DNA of 64,000 nucleotides. Origin: Diadophis punctatus similis. Taxonomy: Eukaryota > Chordata > Lepidosauria > Squamata > Dipsadidae. The notes beneath the pieces are model-generated. The model had not been told where the DNA came from. It ran no database searches and worked only from the letters and a program-made list of their open reading frames with translations. The stretch lies in contig JALIGW010000016.1 of assembly GCA_023053685.1 (NCBI GenBank), positions 7,842,501 to 7,906,500 on the forward strand, written 5' to 3'. Shown here one piece after another: positions 44,533 through 54,910 of the stretch. The number at the start of each line of letters is the position of its first letter. The stretch's first letter is position 1. The translations under genes were made by a program, and so were the position numbers.

Positions 44533-44950
44533 CAGGGGCAGGTTGCACTTACCTCGCTACTGGTGTATTGCCATGTTGTGCACTCGCGCGGGCTCGCTAC
44601 GCATACGTGCCCCCTCATGCGATTTTGCTTCCTGCACATGTGTGGAAGCAAAATCTCGCCAAAATCTTGTGAGGGGATGCGCACGTGTGCGTGATTTCAG
44701 CGATTTTTGCTTCCACGCATGCGCAGAAGCAAAAAGATTGCTGAAATCTTGCATGTGTGCATGTCCCCTTGCGAGATTTTGCTGCCGCACATACGCAGGA
44801 AGCAAAATCAGCCCAAAAATTCCCCCAAAAAGATGGCGCCGTGCAACAGACCGGGGAAGACAGCACCAGAGCTGTCGTGTGCAAATAGCGCCATCTGCTG
44901 GCCGCTACCGGAATGACAGAGTGGACCGCACCAGTAGGAACCCACCACTG
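44533..44950. mobile_element. hAT non-autonomous element
   Basis: Perfect 8-bp duplication GTCTAGCA (44525-44532, 44951-44958). Left CAGGGGCAGGTTGCACTTAC, right CAGTAGGAACCCACCACTG. The interior carries many GAAGCAAAATC / TTTTGCTTCC blocks in both orientations. Confidence 0.9.
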
Positions 44951-44958
44951 GTCTAGCA

Positions 44959-45682
44959 GCAATAAACAATTGATTATTCTTTCCATTGATCATAGATTTT
45001 ATGGTCACTAAAACCTCTGCATCCTAATTGGATATTATATATTATTGTTCCAGATTTGTTTGTGCTTCCAAGATTTGTTGCTTCCAACAAATTGTTACAG
45101 AATGTTATAATATGAAATTCTAGGCAAAGCCAGCATTGAAACAGAAATTAGCTGAGATTTCATTACAGTATTTATTTAAATGCCAAAGAGAATCTCACTG
45201 CTGTAGCACAATCTAATTTAGTCAGGCAGAGTTCAATAATTCAATGCATTCTGTCCCTCAAAATAATGAGAAATCTAATCAGACCCTATTAAGACTCTTT
45301 TCTAGATTATGAGAAAATGTGTAAATTCAGCATTTCATTATTCCTGGAAAGACATCAACAGATGGCATAATCAAACTACTTAAAACTACTTTAGGAAATA
45401 AGATAACAAGAATTGAAAATAGATTAGTTAGGGAAAATGCAATATATTGGGGAAAACAGAAGTAATTGATCACATATACATATATTTCTTTCTTTCTTCA
45501 GTCTAAACCCTGCCTTTTCTACTCAGGACAACTAACAGTAAAAAAATCCATAAAATTAAAACAAATTGACATTAACACTAAGAGTGATTTGCAATTAAAA
45601 GTCTCAGGACATAAATTACAGATTTTTCTAAAAAGGAAAATAAACCTGCACACAACCACTGTATCTTCCCCATATCCAAAAT
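44959..45682. other. No feature recognised
   Basis: AT-rich, no support for any gene. Confidence 0.45.
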
Positions 45683-46336
45683 CATATTTATTTATTTTAT
45701 TTATTTATTTTGTCAAAACATGTACAAGATAGCAGGTATGGTATAAACATAAAGAAAGCAATGTAGGTACAGGTAAATTTGGACAATAGGACAGTAAGAC
45801 AGGGACAATAGGCACAATGGTGTGCTTATGCACGCCCCTTATAGACCACTTAGGAATGGGGTGAAGTTGACTGTAGACAGTCTAAGGTTAAAGTTTTTGG
45901 GGTTTGGGGAAGAAACCACAGAGTCAGGTAGTGCATTCCAGGCACTGATTACTCTGTTGCTGAAGTCGTATTTTCTGCAGTCGAGTTTCGAGCAGTTTAC
46001 ATTGAGTTTGAATCTATTGTGTATTGTATTGTTGCGGTTGAAGCTGAAGTATTCATTGACAGGTAGGACATTGTGGCAGATGATTTTATGAACTATATTT
46101 AGATCAGATCGAAGGCAACGTAGCTCTAAGCTATCTAAGCCCAAAATTTCAAGTCTGGTAGAATAAGGCATCTGTTGCGAGCAGAGGAGTGGAGGACTCT
46201 TCTTGTGAAATATTTCTGGACTCTCTCAATTGTATTAATGTCCGATATGCAGTGCGGGTTCCAGACAGGTGAACTGTATTCGAGAATTGGTCTGGCAAAT
46301 GTTTTATATGCTCTGGTTAGTATCTGTCCATGCATT
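45683..46336 (-). mobile_element. CR1/L2-like LINE 3' end
   Basis: Minus-strand TRAYKTFARPILEYSSPVWN, then (after a frameshift near 46170) TRLEILGLDSLELRCLRSDL, NRVISAWNALPDSVVSSPNP and the ATTT-containing tail at 45689-45712. Several substitutions separate it from the copy at 15734. Confidence 0.87.
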
Positions 46337-46655
46337 GCACATGTACATAATCCTCCACCTATCAGGGGATCTTCTTTGCTGAAAAGAACATGGAAACCAG
46401 ATGTCTAGGGAGATGGGGAAAGAGACAGAAAAAGAGGGGAAGAAAAAGAAAGAAGAAAATCTAAATTCTCTTTATGCTAAAGTCCGCTTTATGTTCACAT
46501 AACATTTTGTGTTTATTCATAGTTTAATTAAGCAGCCTAGAACCAAGGATAAATTTCCTAACAGAGCAATCAACCAATGGAACAACTTGTCTTCAGAAGT
46601 TGTTGGTGCTCCATCACTGGAGGCTTTCAAAAGGAGACTGGACAATCATTTATAG

Positions 46656-47414
46656 CAGCGGTCACCAAATTGAGAAAATTTTGGTGGTCTGCAGAAAAAA
46701 TATTTGCATTTTTTATATTGCACTAAATTAGGGGTCCTCAAACTACGGCCCCTGGGCCGGATACGTGCAATGAACGTTTGTGTTGCTGCAGAGAGTCTCC
46801 CCCTTCTGGGCCTTTTTGTGTGGGATGGAGGGGGCAGAAATTCCGATTTGTGGTCTGCTTCAGCCTCCTGGTGCAGGGCTTTGGGTGAAGGCTGGAGGGA
46901 AGCGTCGATGGTGGCAAAGAGCCAGAGGGCCTTGTTCCAGTGGGACTGTATCATGTCCTGGAACTGGCTGACCATCTCAGCCTGCTGGGTTGAGGCCACC
47001 GGTACCTGGCCTTGCACTCCCACAGGTCTTCCCTCTGCTTGGAAAGCCTATGCTCATAGACCTCAGTGAGGTGCTTCTGCTGAGCCTCCTTCTCATTCAG
47101 ATCCAATTTGAACTGAACCAGCTGTTTTGCCAACTCTTTCTCATGGTGGCTGCTTAGCTCCAACAACTGCTTCCTGTTGGGGCCCTAAGGAGCCCGGGCG
47201 GGCAGGCAAGGAGTGGATGGGAGGGGAGGGGTGAGTAGAGATCATTGAGGCACCCCTTGATGTGAGTGACATTGAGTTGACCACACCTATCCAGTCACAT
47301 GACCACCTAGCCACACCCACCCAGCTGGTCATTAGGCAGATCATATTAGTGGTCCACGGGATTTAAAATTATGAATTTAGTGGTCCCTGAGGTGCGAAAG
47401 GTTGGTGACCCCTG
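46656..47414. mobile_element. hAT composite element carrying a gene-like fragment
   Basis: Perfect 8-bp duplication ATTTATAG (46648-46655, 47415-47422). Ends CAGCGGTCACCAAAT and GGTTGGTGACCCCTG. A second left terminus (GGGGTCCTCAAACTACGGCC) at 46732 shows that one element sits inside another. Confidence 0.88.
46740..47187 (-). pseudogene. Captured coiled-coil coding fragment inside hAT
   Basis: Minus-strand frames give ELAKQLVQFKLDLNEKEAQQ, KHLTEVYEHRLSKQREDLWE and, one frame over, EMVSQFQDMIQSHWNKALWL, then KALHQEAEADHK. Heptad-like spacing of L/V/A and high E/K/Q/R suggests a coiled coil. One frameshift near 47000 breaks it. There is no start codon context, promoter or transposase similarity that I can see. 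It looks like a host exon picked up by the element. I cannot name the source gene. Confidence 0.55.
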
Positions 47415-47651
47415 ATTTATAGGGTCTTCTGCTCAAGCAGGGGGTTGGACTGGATGACCTACAAGGTCCCTTCCAGCTCTGTTATTCTGTCATTTAAACC
47501 TCCAAGTCCCTTCCAACTCTATTATTCTATGTTCTATATGTTCTACTAAACCAAAATTGGCTGGATTCACACAGTATGTTACTGCCATAAGTCATCATTT
47601 AGAAACTTCAGTGTCTGAGTTCACACAGCACAAACAAACTGCATTACAGGT

Positions 47652-48085
47652 CAGGGGCGGGTTCCTAATTTTTTTACTACCACTCTGTGGGTGTGGCTTA
47701 TTTTGTGGGTGTGGCTTGCCAGCCATGTGACCAGTGGGTGTGGCTTGCCAGCCATGTGACCGGGTGGGCGTGGCTTCTCGGACTGCTGAAGGGAGGGGAA
47801 TGGAGATAGCTCCTGCCCCCCGTTCTTTCAGCGTCTCACGCGCTCCCTCAGCCATTCTCCCCTGCTTGGACTCACTGTGGGATGGGAAGACAGCGCATGC
47901 GCAGTGCCGGAAGCTTGGCTTCTGGGCACGCGCAGAAGAAAATGTTAAAAAAAATGTAAAAAATTTTCTTTAAAAAAAATGGCGGCGCCCAGGCACCGGC
48001 AACCGACCGCACCGGTACTGTGACGTCACCAGCGGGCCGCTACCAGTGCTATAGAGTGGACCGCACTGGTAGGAACCCACCACTG
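47652..48085. mobile_element. hAT-type element, complete copy
   Basis: Perfect 8-bp duplication TTACAGGT (47644-47651, 48086-48093). Left CAGGGGCGGGTTCCTAATTT, right CACTGGTAGGAACCCACCACTG-type end. The TGTGGGTGTGGCTTGCCAGC unit is repeated at 47690-47775. It inserted exactly at the left tip of the pogo-like element that follows. Confidence 0.92.
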
Positions 48086-48088
48086 TTA

Positions 48089-48432
48089 CAGGTAGTCCTC
48101 ACTTATAACCAATGCCTTAGTGACCATTACAATGGAGTCCCCTGTCATATTATTGACCTTTGGACATTTGGCAACAGGCCCACATTTACGGTTGTTTGCA
48201 GTGTCCTGCAATCACAAGGCTGTGATTTAGAATGAAACCATATGGATTTGCTGAACAACCATGACATTGCTTTTACGACTGTTAATGTTTACGACATTAA
48301 GCAATTGCTTAATGACCATTGCCAAAAAAGTTGTAAAATCAGTCATGGTCAGGTGTTGACCTGCTTAATGAGTGGCATGACATATGACCATAATTTTGGG
48401 CTCAATTATAATCTTAAGTCGAGGACTATCTG
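48089..48432. mobile_element. pogo/Tigger-like element with TA duplication
   Basis: CAGGTAGTCCTCACTTATAA … TTAAGTCGAGGACTATCTG, flanked by TA (48087-48088 and 48433-48434). Non-coding, 344 bp. Confidence 0.82.
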
Positions 48433-48444
48433 TATAACTTAGCG

Positions 48445-48753
48445 CAGGGATCGGCAACCTTAAACCCTCAAAGAGCCACAACTGGAAGCCCCTTGTTCAA
48501 TTCTGGAGCTGACCAGAAGTCCGGTACTCAGTGCTGTGTTCTTTTTCCTCTACCTGTCCTAACCAAAAGCCCTATCAATTGTGGAGTCGACCGGAAAACC
48601 CGCCCCTTGCCATAGAGTCTCCTCCTGGCACCTCATGCTCCCCCCCAACAGGAAGCTCCTCTCAAAATTGTGGTGCCGACCAGTGACAGGGAGCTGCAGC
48701 AGAGGGATGAAAGAGCCACATGCGGCTCCAGAGCCACGGGTTGCTGACCCCTG
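48445..48753. mobile_element. hAT non-autonomous element (GGCAACCTTAAAC family)
   Basis: Perfect 8-bp duplication ACTTAGCG (48437-48444, 48754-48761). Left CAGGGATCGGCAACCTTAAA, right ACGGGTTGCTGACCCCTG, subterminal AAAGAGCCACA in both halves. Confidence 0.92.
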
Positions 48754-48761
48754 ACTTAGCG

Positions 48762-49453
48762 TGATATATGAACCCAACCTCTTTTTTGTTCCCTTCTCCT
48801 CCCATATATTCTTTCAGAAAACTCATTTTACTTCTATATTAAAGCCAAGATTGTACAAAACATATGCATCTAGGAAATATTTGAGAAACAGAAGAGCGTA
48901 AAAGCACCTTCTTCAAAGGTGAAAAACTACCAGGGAGCTTAATTGGCTTTTGGGGAATAAGAGTTTTGTGGGTAGGGATGTTTTTTACGTGTTTGTAAAA
49001 TAGATTTCCAGCCAAGTATTTTTCAAAGCTTCTCGGCTGGAATTTCACGTGGAAGCTTTTTCTCCCTGTTTGCATTTTTGGCCCTGTCTTGTAGATGCAG
49101 AAGGCCTGGTGGGAATTTGAAAGTCTGCCAGGAGAGACTCGCTACCAGGAACAAAGCAAGCCCCATTGGGCCTGTTTGGTCTAAAGTGTGTCAGAGAATA
49201 CTTCACATTAATCAGCCCAGGGGATCAAAGCGAAGCGAAGCAAAGGCACTATAAATATTCACATTGGATCAATAGCAAGAACTGCAAAAGCTACAGTGTT
49301 GTTGGTACATAGCCTTGACCAAAGCCTTAGCAAGGATTTATGTCTGACAACAGAACAGTGACACCGAAAAGTACAAGAAAGCTTTAAAAGAAGTCCCATT
49401 CTAACATTTCACAGATGGAAAATATGCCTGTATGGATGTTCTTGCTTACTATC
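48762..49453. other. No feature recognised
   Basis: Short GAAGCGAAGCGAAGC run near 49230. Nothing else. Confidence 0.45.
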
Positions 49454-49461
49454 ACCTAGTT

Positions 49462-49929
49462 CAGGGGTCTGCAACCTTAAACACTCAAAGAGCCATTTGG
49501 ACCCATTTCCCACAGAAAAGAAAATACCGGGAGCCACAAAACCTGGGTGGGCATGGCCAACTCGATGTCACTCACTTCCACCCAGTCACATGACCTCCCA
49601 GCCACGCCTACCCATCCGGTCATTAGGGCAGACAACAGGTTGTTAAAAAACACTGGGAGCCACAAAACCCTTTGACCCCCCCTCCCTCCCCCTCCTTCCC
49701 TCTCTGTATCTCTCTCACACTCTCCTCAACCCCCCCACCCCCCCCTCTCTCTGTGTATCTCCCTCTCATCCCCCACCATTGCCCTTACCTTCTCAGGCTA
49801 GGCAAGGAGTGACTGGGAGGGGAGGGTGAGGGGCAGAGCCAGTCAGTGATGGGATCACCCGACAGGGAGCCACAGCAGAGGGCCCAAAGAGCCACATGTG
49901 GCTCCGGAGCCACAGGTTGCAGACCCCTG
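49462..49929. mobile_element. hAT non-autonomous element (GCAACCTTAAAC family)
   Basis: Perfect 8-bp duplication ACCTAGTT (49454-49461, 49930-49937). Left CAGGGGTCTGCAACCTTAAA, right CACAGGTTGCAGACCCCTG. A C/T-rich run (49675-49770) is internal. Confidence 0.93.
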
Positions 49930-49986
49930 ACCTAGTTCTTACAACGGTGGGAATGTGGAATATAGTTGACTGCAGGGCAGTATCAA

Positions 49987-50095
49987 TATTTATTTATGAA
50001 ATTTATATGCTGCCTGCCACACTATCCAGAGTGACTCTGGGCATATTACAATGGCATAAAAGCATAAATATAAAAGATTAAAAGCATTACAAGCT
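49987..50095 (-). mobile_element. L2-type tail fragment
   Basis: ATTTATATGCTGCCTGCCAC and CCAGAGTGACTCTGGGC resemble the reversed 3' tail of L2-class repeats. Confidence 0.5.
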
Positions 50096-50133
50096 AACAA
50101 AACCAAGCAAAGATGAAAAACAAGAGCATAGAT

Positions 50134-50340
50134 GTCTATGGAGATTCTCAATCATCCAGGTCATGGTGCTTTTTTCAAAAGGCAACTGGATTTTTCTTGG
50201 TTTTTATCCTTGAAAACATTTCGCTTCTCATCCAAGAAGCTGAACTGAACAAGCTTCTTGGATGAGAAGTGAAACAATTTCAAGGAAAAAAACTAAGAAA
50301 AATCCAGTTGCCTTTTGAAAAATCACCTTTAGGACTAGGG
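50134..50340. mobile_element. Inverted-repeat element, second copy
   Basis: GTCTATGGAGATTCTCAATC, ATCCAGGTCATGGTGC, AAAGGCAACTGGATTTTTC and the inverted arm AAAAATCCAGTTGCCTTTTG. The CTGAAGA core is deleted at the hairpin tip, but GCTTCTTGGATGAGAAGTGA remains. Confidence 0.7.
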
Positions 50341-50647
50341 CACAGATGGTATGGAGGTGGGCTTTTGTTTCTCACTCAGCCAATCACCTCTAGCATAACA
50401 TGCCTCCATTGGCCCCCCATGCCAACCAGCAAAGCCAGATTTAAAGGCCCTTTTAAGGCCAGAAGGGTGGCAAGGAATCTCACTTCCAGTGGCAATGTGT
50501 TCCAGAGGAAGGGGGCCATGTCAGAGAAGGCTCTTCTCCTTGATCTCACTTGCCAAAATTCTGTGGCTGATGGGCTACAAAGAATACCTCTTCTGCCGGA
50601 GACAGTGGGGCAGGCCAATCCCATTAGGGTGAGATGTCCCCAATGTT
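50341..50647 (-). mobile_element. L2-type LINE ORF2 end
   Basis: Minus-strand frame contains RRAFSDMAPFLWNTLPLEVR and a following hydrophobic helix, the AF…AP.LWNSLP.E motif of L2-clade ORF2 C-termini. Confidence 0.65.
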
Positions 50648-50726
50648 TTTAGGAGGCAACTGGACTTTCTTGTTTTTTCTTTTGAAGACGTTTCATTTCT
50701 CATCCAAAACGTTTCTTCAGTTCTGG
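50648..50726 (-). mobile_element. Inverted-repeat element, single arm with intact core motifs
   Basis: Minus strand: GAACTGAAGAAACG, TTTTGGATGAGAAATGAAAC, GTCTTC. CTGAAGA at 50714-50720, GAAACGTC at 50687-50694. Only one arm is present. Confidence 0.65.
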
Positions 50727-50756
50727 TAGGATAGTGGGGAATGGAAGGGTTTATAT

Positions 50757-51007
50757 TTAGGGGTGAAATCCTCTGAAGTCTGCTACCGGTTCGCTTCACA
50801 CACAAAAAGGAGCATTGTGAAGCCGTCAGAGTCTGCAAAGGTAAGTAGAAGAGCGAGGGGGCGGGATCAGTTAGATTAGATATATCACGCTGCACAGTGG
50901 ATCATCGCACAGCTGATCGTCAGATATATCAGTTCTCCCGAACCGGTAGCATTTTTTTACTACCAGTTCGGGTGAACCGGTCCAAACCGGTAGCATTTCA
51001 CCTCTGT
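50757..51007. mobile_element. hAT-type element (GGGGTGAAAT family)
   Basis: Left AGGGGTGAAATCCTCTG, right GGTAGCATTTCACCTCTG, internal CCGAACCGGTAGCATTTTTT with inverted copies. A target duplication is not clear. Confidence 0.65.
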
Positions 51008-51959
51008 AATTATATTTCTTGCAGACAGCTGGTCATTTGCATCCTTTTAGAGGGTCATTGAAGCACTTGAGAGTTTATCTATGTCCGCAGGGTCACCTGA
51101 GTAGTGCTCCTGGTTCCTGTGGTCTGCAAGTTTTCTCTGGAAATCCATTCCTACTCCCACACCATTCAAAGGATGTTCATCCCAATTTGTAACCGACGAG
51201 ATGATTCCTCAGATAATTTTGGAGCCAACCAGGAAGCAAAGCAGTAGGAGAGAAAATTCACTTTCAAGGCCTGGCTGAAAGGCTCTAATAATGCTCAGTA
51301 CTGCAGTGTGTCACTGGACACTCTGAAGCCTGTTAATATTGTTAAGGTACTGGGTCAGAAATGATTATTGACCCTTTATTACTGGTACATAGATAGCGTG
51401 CTTTCAAATTTAAAAGTGAGCAGTTATGTTTGGTTAGTGGCTGACTAGGCTAAACATGTTGCACTGATGTAGTGCAAAAGATTAAAAACCATTCGGTCTA
51501 TGCTGCTATAAATTGTTAAGATAAGAATTACTCCGTAGGTCGATGGATCGTAGCTCCTTTGAAAACATACTTACTCAGAAAATAAAACCCGAGATTCAAA
51601 TCTAATTAACAAAATATTTATTTCAATAGAAAAATAATAAAGAATTCTTAGTAGACTACATTTTATCGGCTAATGAAAAGAATCACTTCTACCTCCGGTA
51701 GAAATGGCGATGAGAAAGGAAGGAGTAAACCTCTGGAATGCAGACATGCGTAATAGAATATATCATACGTCTGCTTGACCATAAATACAAGAAACAGTAG
51801 AAAAACATAGAGATGCACAACTGGCAATATTTCACATCGTGACATAAATTCTGAAACAAATGTTAATTGAGGAACTTAACATTTGCTCTTTGAAGGATCC
51901 GAAGCTAAACAGAAGAAAGGTTTTTAAAACTTTGTAGACAACAATATTATTTGCTTCTC
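51008..51959. other. No feature recognised
   Basis: Unassigned AT-rich DNA with no coding support. Confidence 0.45.
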
Positions 51960-52095
51960 CCCTGTTTTCCCCAAAATAAGACATCCCCTTATAATAAGCC
52001 CAATCGGGCTTTTGAGTGCATGGCAATAAGGCCAAGCGCTTATTTCAGGGTTCAAAAAAATATAAGACAGGGTCTTGTTTTGGGGGAAAACATGG
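51960..52095. mobile_element. Mariner-like MITE (AATAAGACA family)
   Basis: CCCTGTTTTCCCCAAAATAA … GTCTTGTTTTGGGGGAAAAC then ATGG and TA. Matches 10748-10882 throughout. Confidence 0.78.
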
Positions 52096-52504
52096 TAGTG
52101 ATTGTGTTAAAGAAACACTGTTCAGCACTTTACTTTAACAGTTACATAAATTAGGAGAAAATGATGATGAAATCTCCCTATGTTGCAAGACGCTGTGAAC
52201 ATAAACAATTACAATATTTTCTGTGGGTTTATTTTTAAATCCGGATGGGGAAAAATGCCAGACCTGAATACCGAGCTATTAATGCAGATAGTAAAGCGAT
52301 AGGAATATTTTTTTTACTGAATTGAACATCCTAAATGTTCTTTTCAGGGTTATTACAGTATTTTTAATTTTTGTCTGTCTAGGCTTCTTTGCCCCTGAAA
52401 TTTTGTTGACAAGATTTTTGGAAAGAGAGAGACTGGCCAAAGTCAAACAGTTGGCTTTGTGTCTAAATCTCCTGGAGCAAGAATGATTTGAAGTCCCTTC
52501 CTGA

Positions 52505-52554
<50 letters not shown>

Positions 52555-52893
52555 ATATTTTGAAGGAGAGATGTCTTTAGGAATTTTTGTCTTTGGTAGC
52601 CAATATTATGATCAAGTTACTTGAGCCAAAATGCACTTTGCTTGATGGAACATGGCTCATGTTTTCTGATCTGTCCATATACAATATATATAACAAGCCC
52701 TATTTACAAAGAATGAATACAAATAGAGAAATGTTTGTTTGCTAGTTAGAGTTAAGCACCATATGGACACAGTACAGCTTGACACTGTAGAGATATGAAA
52801 AATTTCTAAGACACGTATTTTTCTTACCATGATGTCATCTTTATCCAAATATGGAATGCTTGATACCTACTTTGTAACCAATAATCTATTTGT
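52096..52893. other. No gene; contains a (TG)n array
   Basis: (TG)n at 52511-52552, otherwise unassigned. Confidence 0.5.
52511..52552. repeat. (TG)n microsatellite
   Basis: 21 uninterrupted GT units. Confidence 0.96.
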
Positions 52894-52905
52894 AATTTGA
52901 GTCTC

Positions 52906-53983
52906 CTCTTCATGGATTACTGCCTTGTCATGGCGAAGGGGCTTGAGTAGCTCAATGAAGCTATGAGCTATGCCGTGCAGGGCCACTCAAGATGGACAGG
53001 TCATAACAGAGAGCTCTGACAAAACATGATCCACTGGAGAAGGAAAGGACAACCCACTCCAGTATCTTTGCCATGAAAACCCCATGGACACTACCAAAAC
53101 GCAAAAAGACATGACGCTGGAAGATCGGAAGGTGTCCAATATGCTACATCATGAGAAAGGCGGGACTAGATGAATCACAAGTTGGAATTAAGATTGCCGG
53201 GAGAAATATCAACAACCTCAGATATGCAGATGATATCACTCTAATGGCAGAAAGTGAAGAGGAACTAAAGAGCCTCTTGATGCAGGTGAAGAAGAAGAAT
53301 GCAAAAGTTGGCTTGAAACTCAACATTAAGAAAACTAAGATCAATTCCTGGCAAATAGATGGGGAAGAAATGAATGTAGTGACAGATTTTATTTTCCTGG
53401 GCTCCAAGATCACCGCAGATGGGGACTACAGCCAAGAAATTAAAAGACACTTGCTCCTGGGGAGGAAAGCTATGGCAAATCTAGACAGCATACTAAAAAG
53501 CAGAGACATCACCCTGGCAACAAAAGTGTGTATAGTCATGGCTATGGTTTTCCCAGTTGCAATGTATGGCTGTGAAAGTTGGACCATAAGGAAGGCTGAG
53601 CGCCAAAGAATTGAGGCCTTTGAACTATGGTGCTGGAGAAGACTCCTGTGAGTCCCTTGGACTGCAAGGCGAACAAACCGGTCAGTCCTAGAGGAGATCA
53701 ACCCTGACTGCTCTTTAGAAGGCCAGATACTGAAGATGAAACTCAAATACTTTGGCCACCTAATGAGAAAGGAAGGACTCACTAGAGAAGAGCCTGATGC
53801 TGGGAATGATTGAGGGCAAAAGAAGAAGGGGACGACAGAGAACGAGGTGGCTGGATGGAGTCACTGAAGCAGTTGGCCTGAGCTTAAATGGACTCCGGGG
53901 GATGGTAGAGAACAGGAAGGCCTGGAGGAACATTGCCCATGGGGTTGCGATGGGTTGGACATGACTTCGCAACAAATAACAAC
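52906..53983 (+). mobile_element. BovB (RTE-class) LINE, internally deleted
   Basis: Flanked by a 12-bp direct repeat AATTTGAGTCTC (52894-52905, 53984-53995). The frame 53151-53651 is BovB reverse transcriptase: RNINNLRYADDITLMAESEE (YADD catalytic motif), GLKLNIKKTKI, DFIFLGSKITADGDYSQEIK, MYGCESWTIRKAERQRIEAF. A TGA after WRRLL (53649-53651) ends it, although homology continues to about 53985 (GHLMRKEG, ending TTGGACATGACTTCGCAACA). Sequence before 53150 comes from an upstream part, so most of the endonuclease-RT interval is missing. BovB is known to have moved horizontally between squamates and ruminants. Confidence 0.93.
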
Positions 53984-53995
53984 AATTTGAGTCTC

Positions 53996-54602
53996 TTTGT
54001 TCCTCTAATGTAGATATGGTCTGTATTTGGCAGTGGGAGGGAGTCTTTCACCTTAAACGCACCTTAGAATATGTCCTTTTTATGACTGATCAGGTTCTGC
54101 AGACCCTTACAAATAAATGTTTTGGAGACTGTAGTTTGTAGTCTTAACTGAGTATATGAACAGACTGGGATGAACTTCACTGTAAAAATAACTAAGAAGC
54201 GAGAGGGAACTGTGGTCTCATGGGTTTTCTTTCCAAAATTACATAATATAATTTTTCTAAACAGAATTATGCTATGGTAATTTATTTCCCTTGCCTCAAT
54301 TCTTCTTCCCTCCCTGCACTCCCCCCCCTCAAATTCCAGGCTTAGGTGTAATTACTTATCTGCTAAATGTTGCTTTAAATTTACTTAAAAATTAAACCAC
54401 TAAATTGAGTTTGTGTAGATGAACTCATAAATTGCATATAATTAATGTTGCACTGTTATTCTGATCTATCTTCCTGGTATATTTTAATAATGCCCATAAT
54501 CATTTTTTAAAGCAAATACACACAACATCCTGTTAGCATAGCCATGAAAATATATGACTCTGTGTAATTTCATCTATAGGTTGTCAAAGCTAAGCCCATA
54601 CA
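53996..54602. other. No feature recognised
   Basis: Unassigned AT-rich DNA. Confidence 0.45.
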
Positions 54603-54603
54603 G

Positions 54604-54902
54604 CAGGGGTGTCAAACTCAATTTCATGGAGGGCCGCATCAGGGTTGTGTTTGACTTCGGGGAGCTGGGTTGGGTGTGGCCAGGGTGGGTGTGGTCAGCT
54701 CAATGTCACTCATGTCGGGGGTGCCTGTGGCGGTCTGAGCTCTCTGCCAGTGAAAACGGGCTCCCGAGCTCCGGTTCCAACTGCAACGGCCTCCTGCAAC
54801 TCTCTGCCAGCAAAAACAGAGCTCGGGAAGGCCGTGTGTGGGACAGATCTAAGCACCCCGCGGGACGAATCTAGCCCGCAGGCCTTGAGTTCAACACCCC
54901 TG
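54604..54902. mobile_element. hAT non-autonomous element (GTTTGACACCCCT family)
   Basis: Flanks CCATACAG (54596-54603) and ACATACAG (54903-54910), 7 of 8. Left CAGGGGTGTCAAACTCAATT, right CTTGAGTTCAACACCCCTG. Internally rearranged compared with 18960-19261: the halves are in reverse order. Confidence 0.9.
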
Positions 54903-54910
54903 ACATACAG

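Larger units (their letters stand above)
46534..47533 (+). mobile_element. CR1 LINE 3' UTR with nested hAT
   Basis: AAATTTCCTAACAGAGCAAT, GTTGGTGCTCCATCACTGGA, AGACTGGACAATCATTTATAG, then beyond the hAT GGTTGGACTGGATGACCTAC and AAGGTCCCTTCCAGCTCTGT. No coding part is left. Confidence 0.82.

Noticed and set aside
53151..53651. Host reverse transcriptase gene
   Set aside because: Full BovB context with target duplications and a premature TGA; it is a dead LINE copy.
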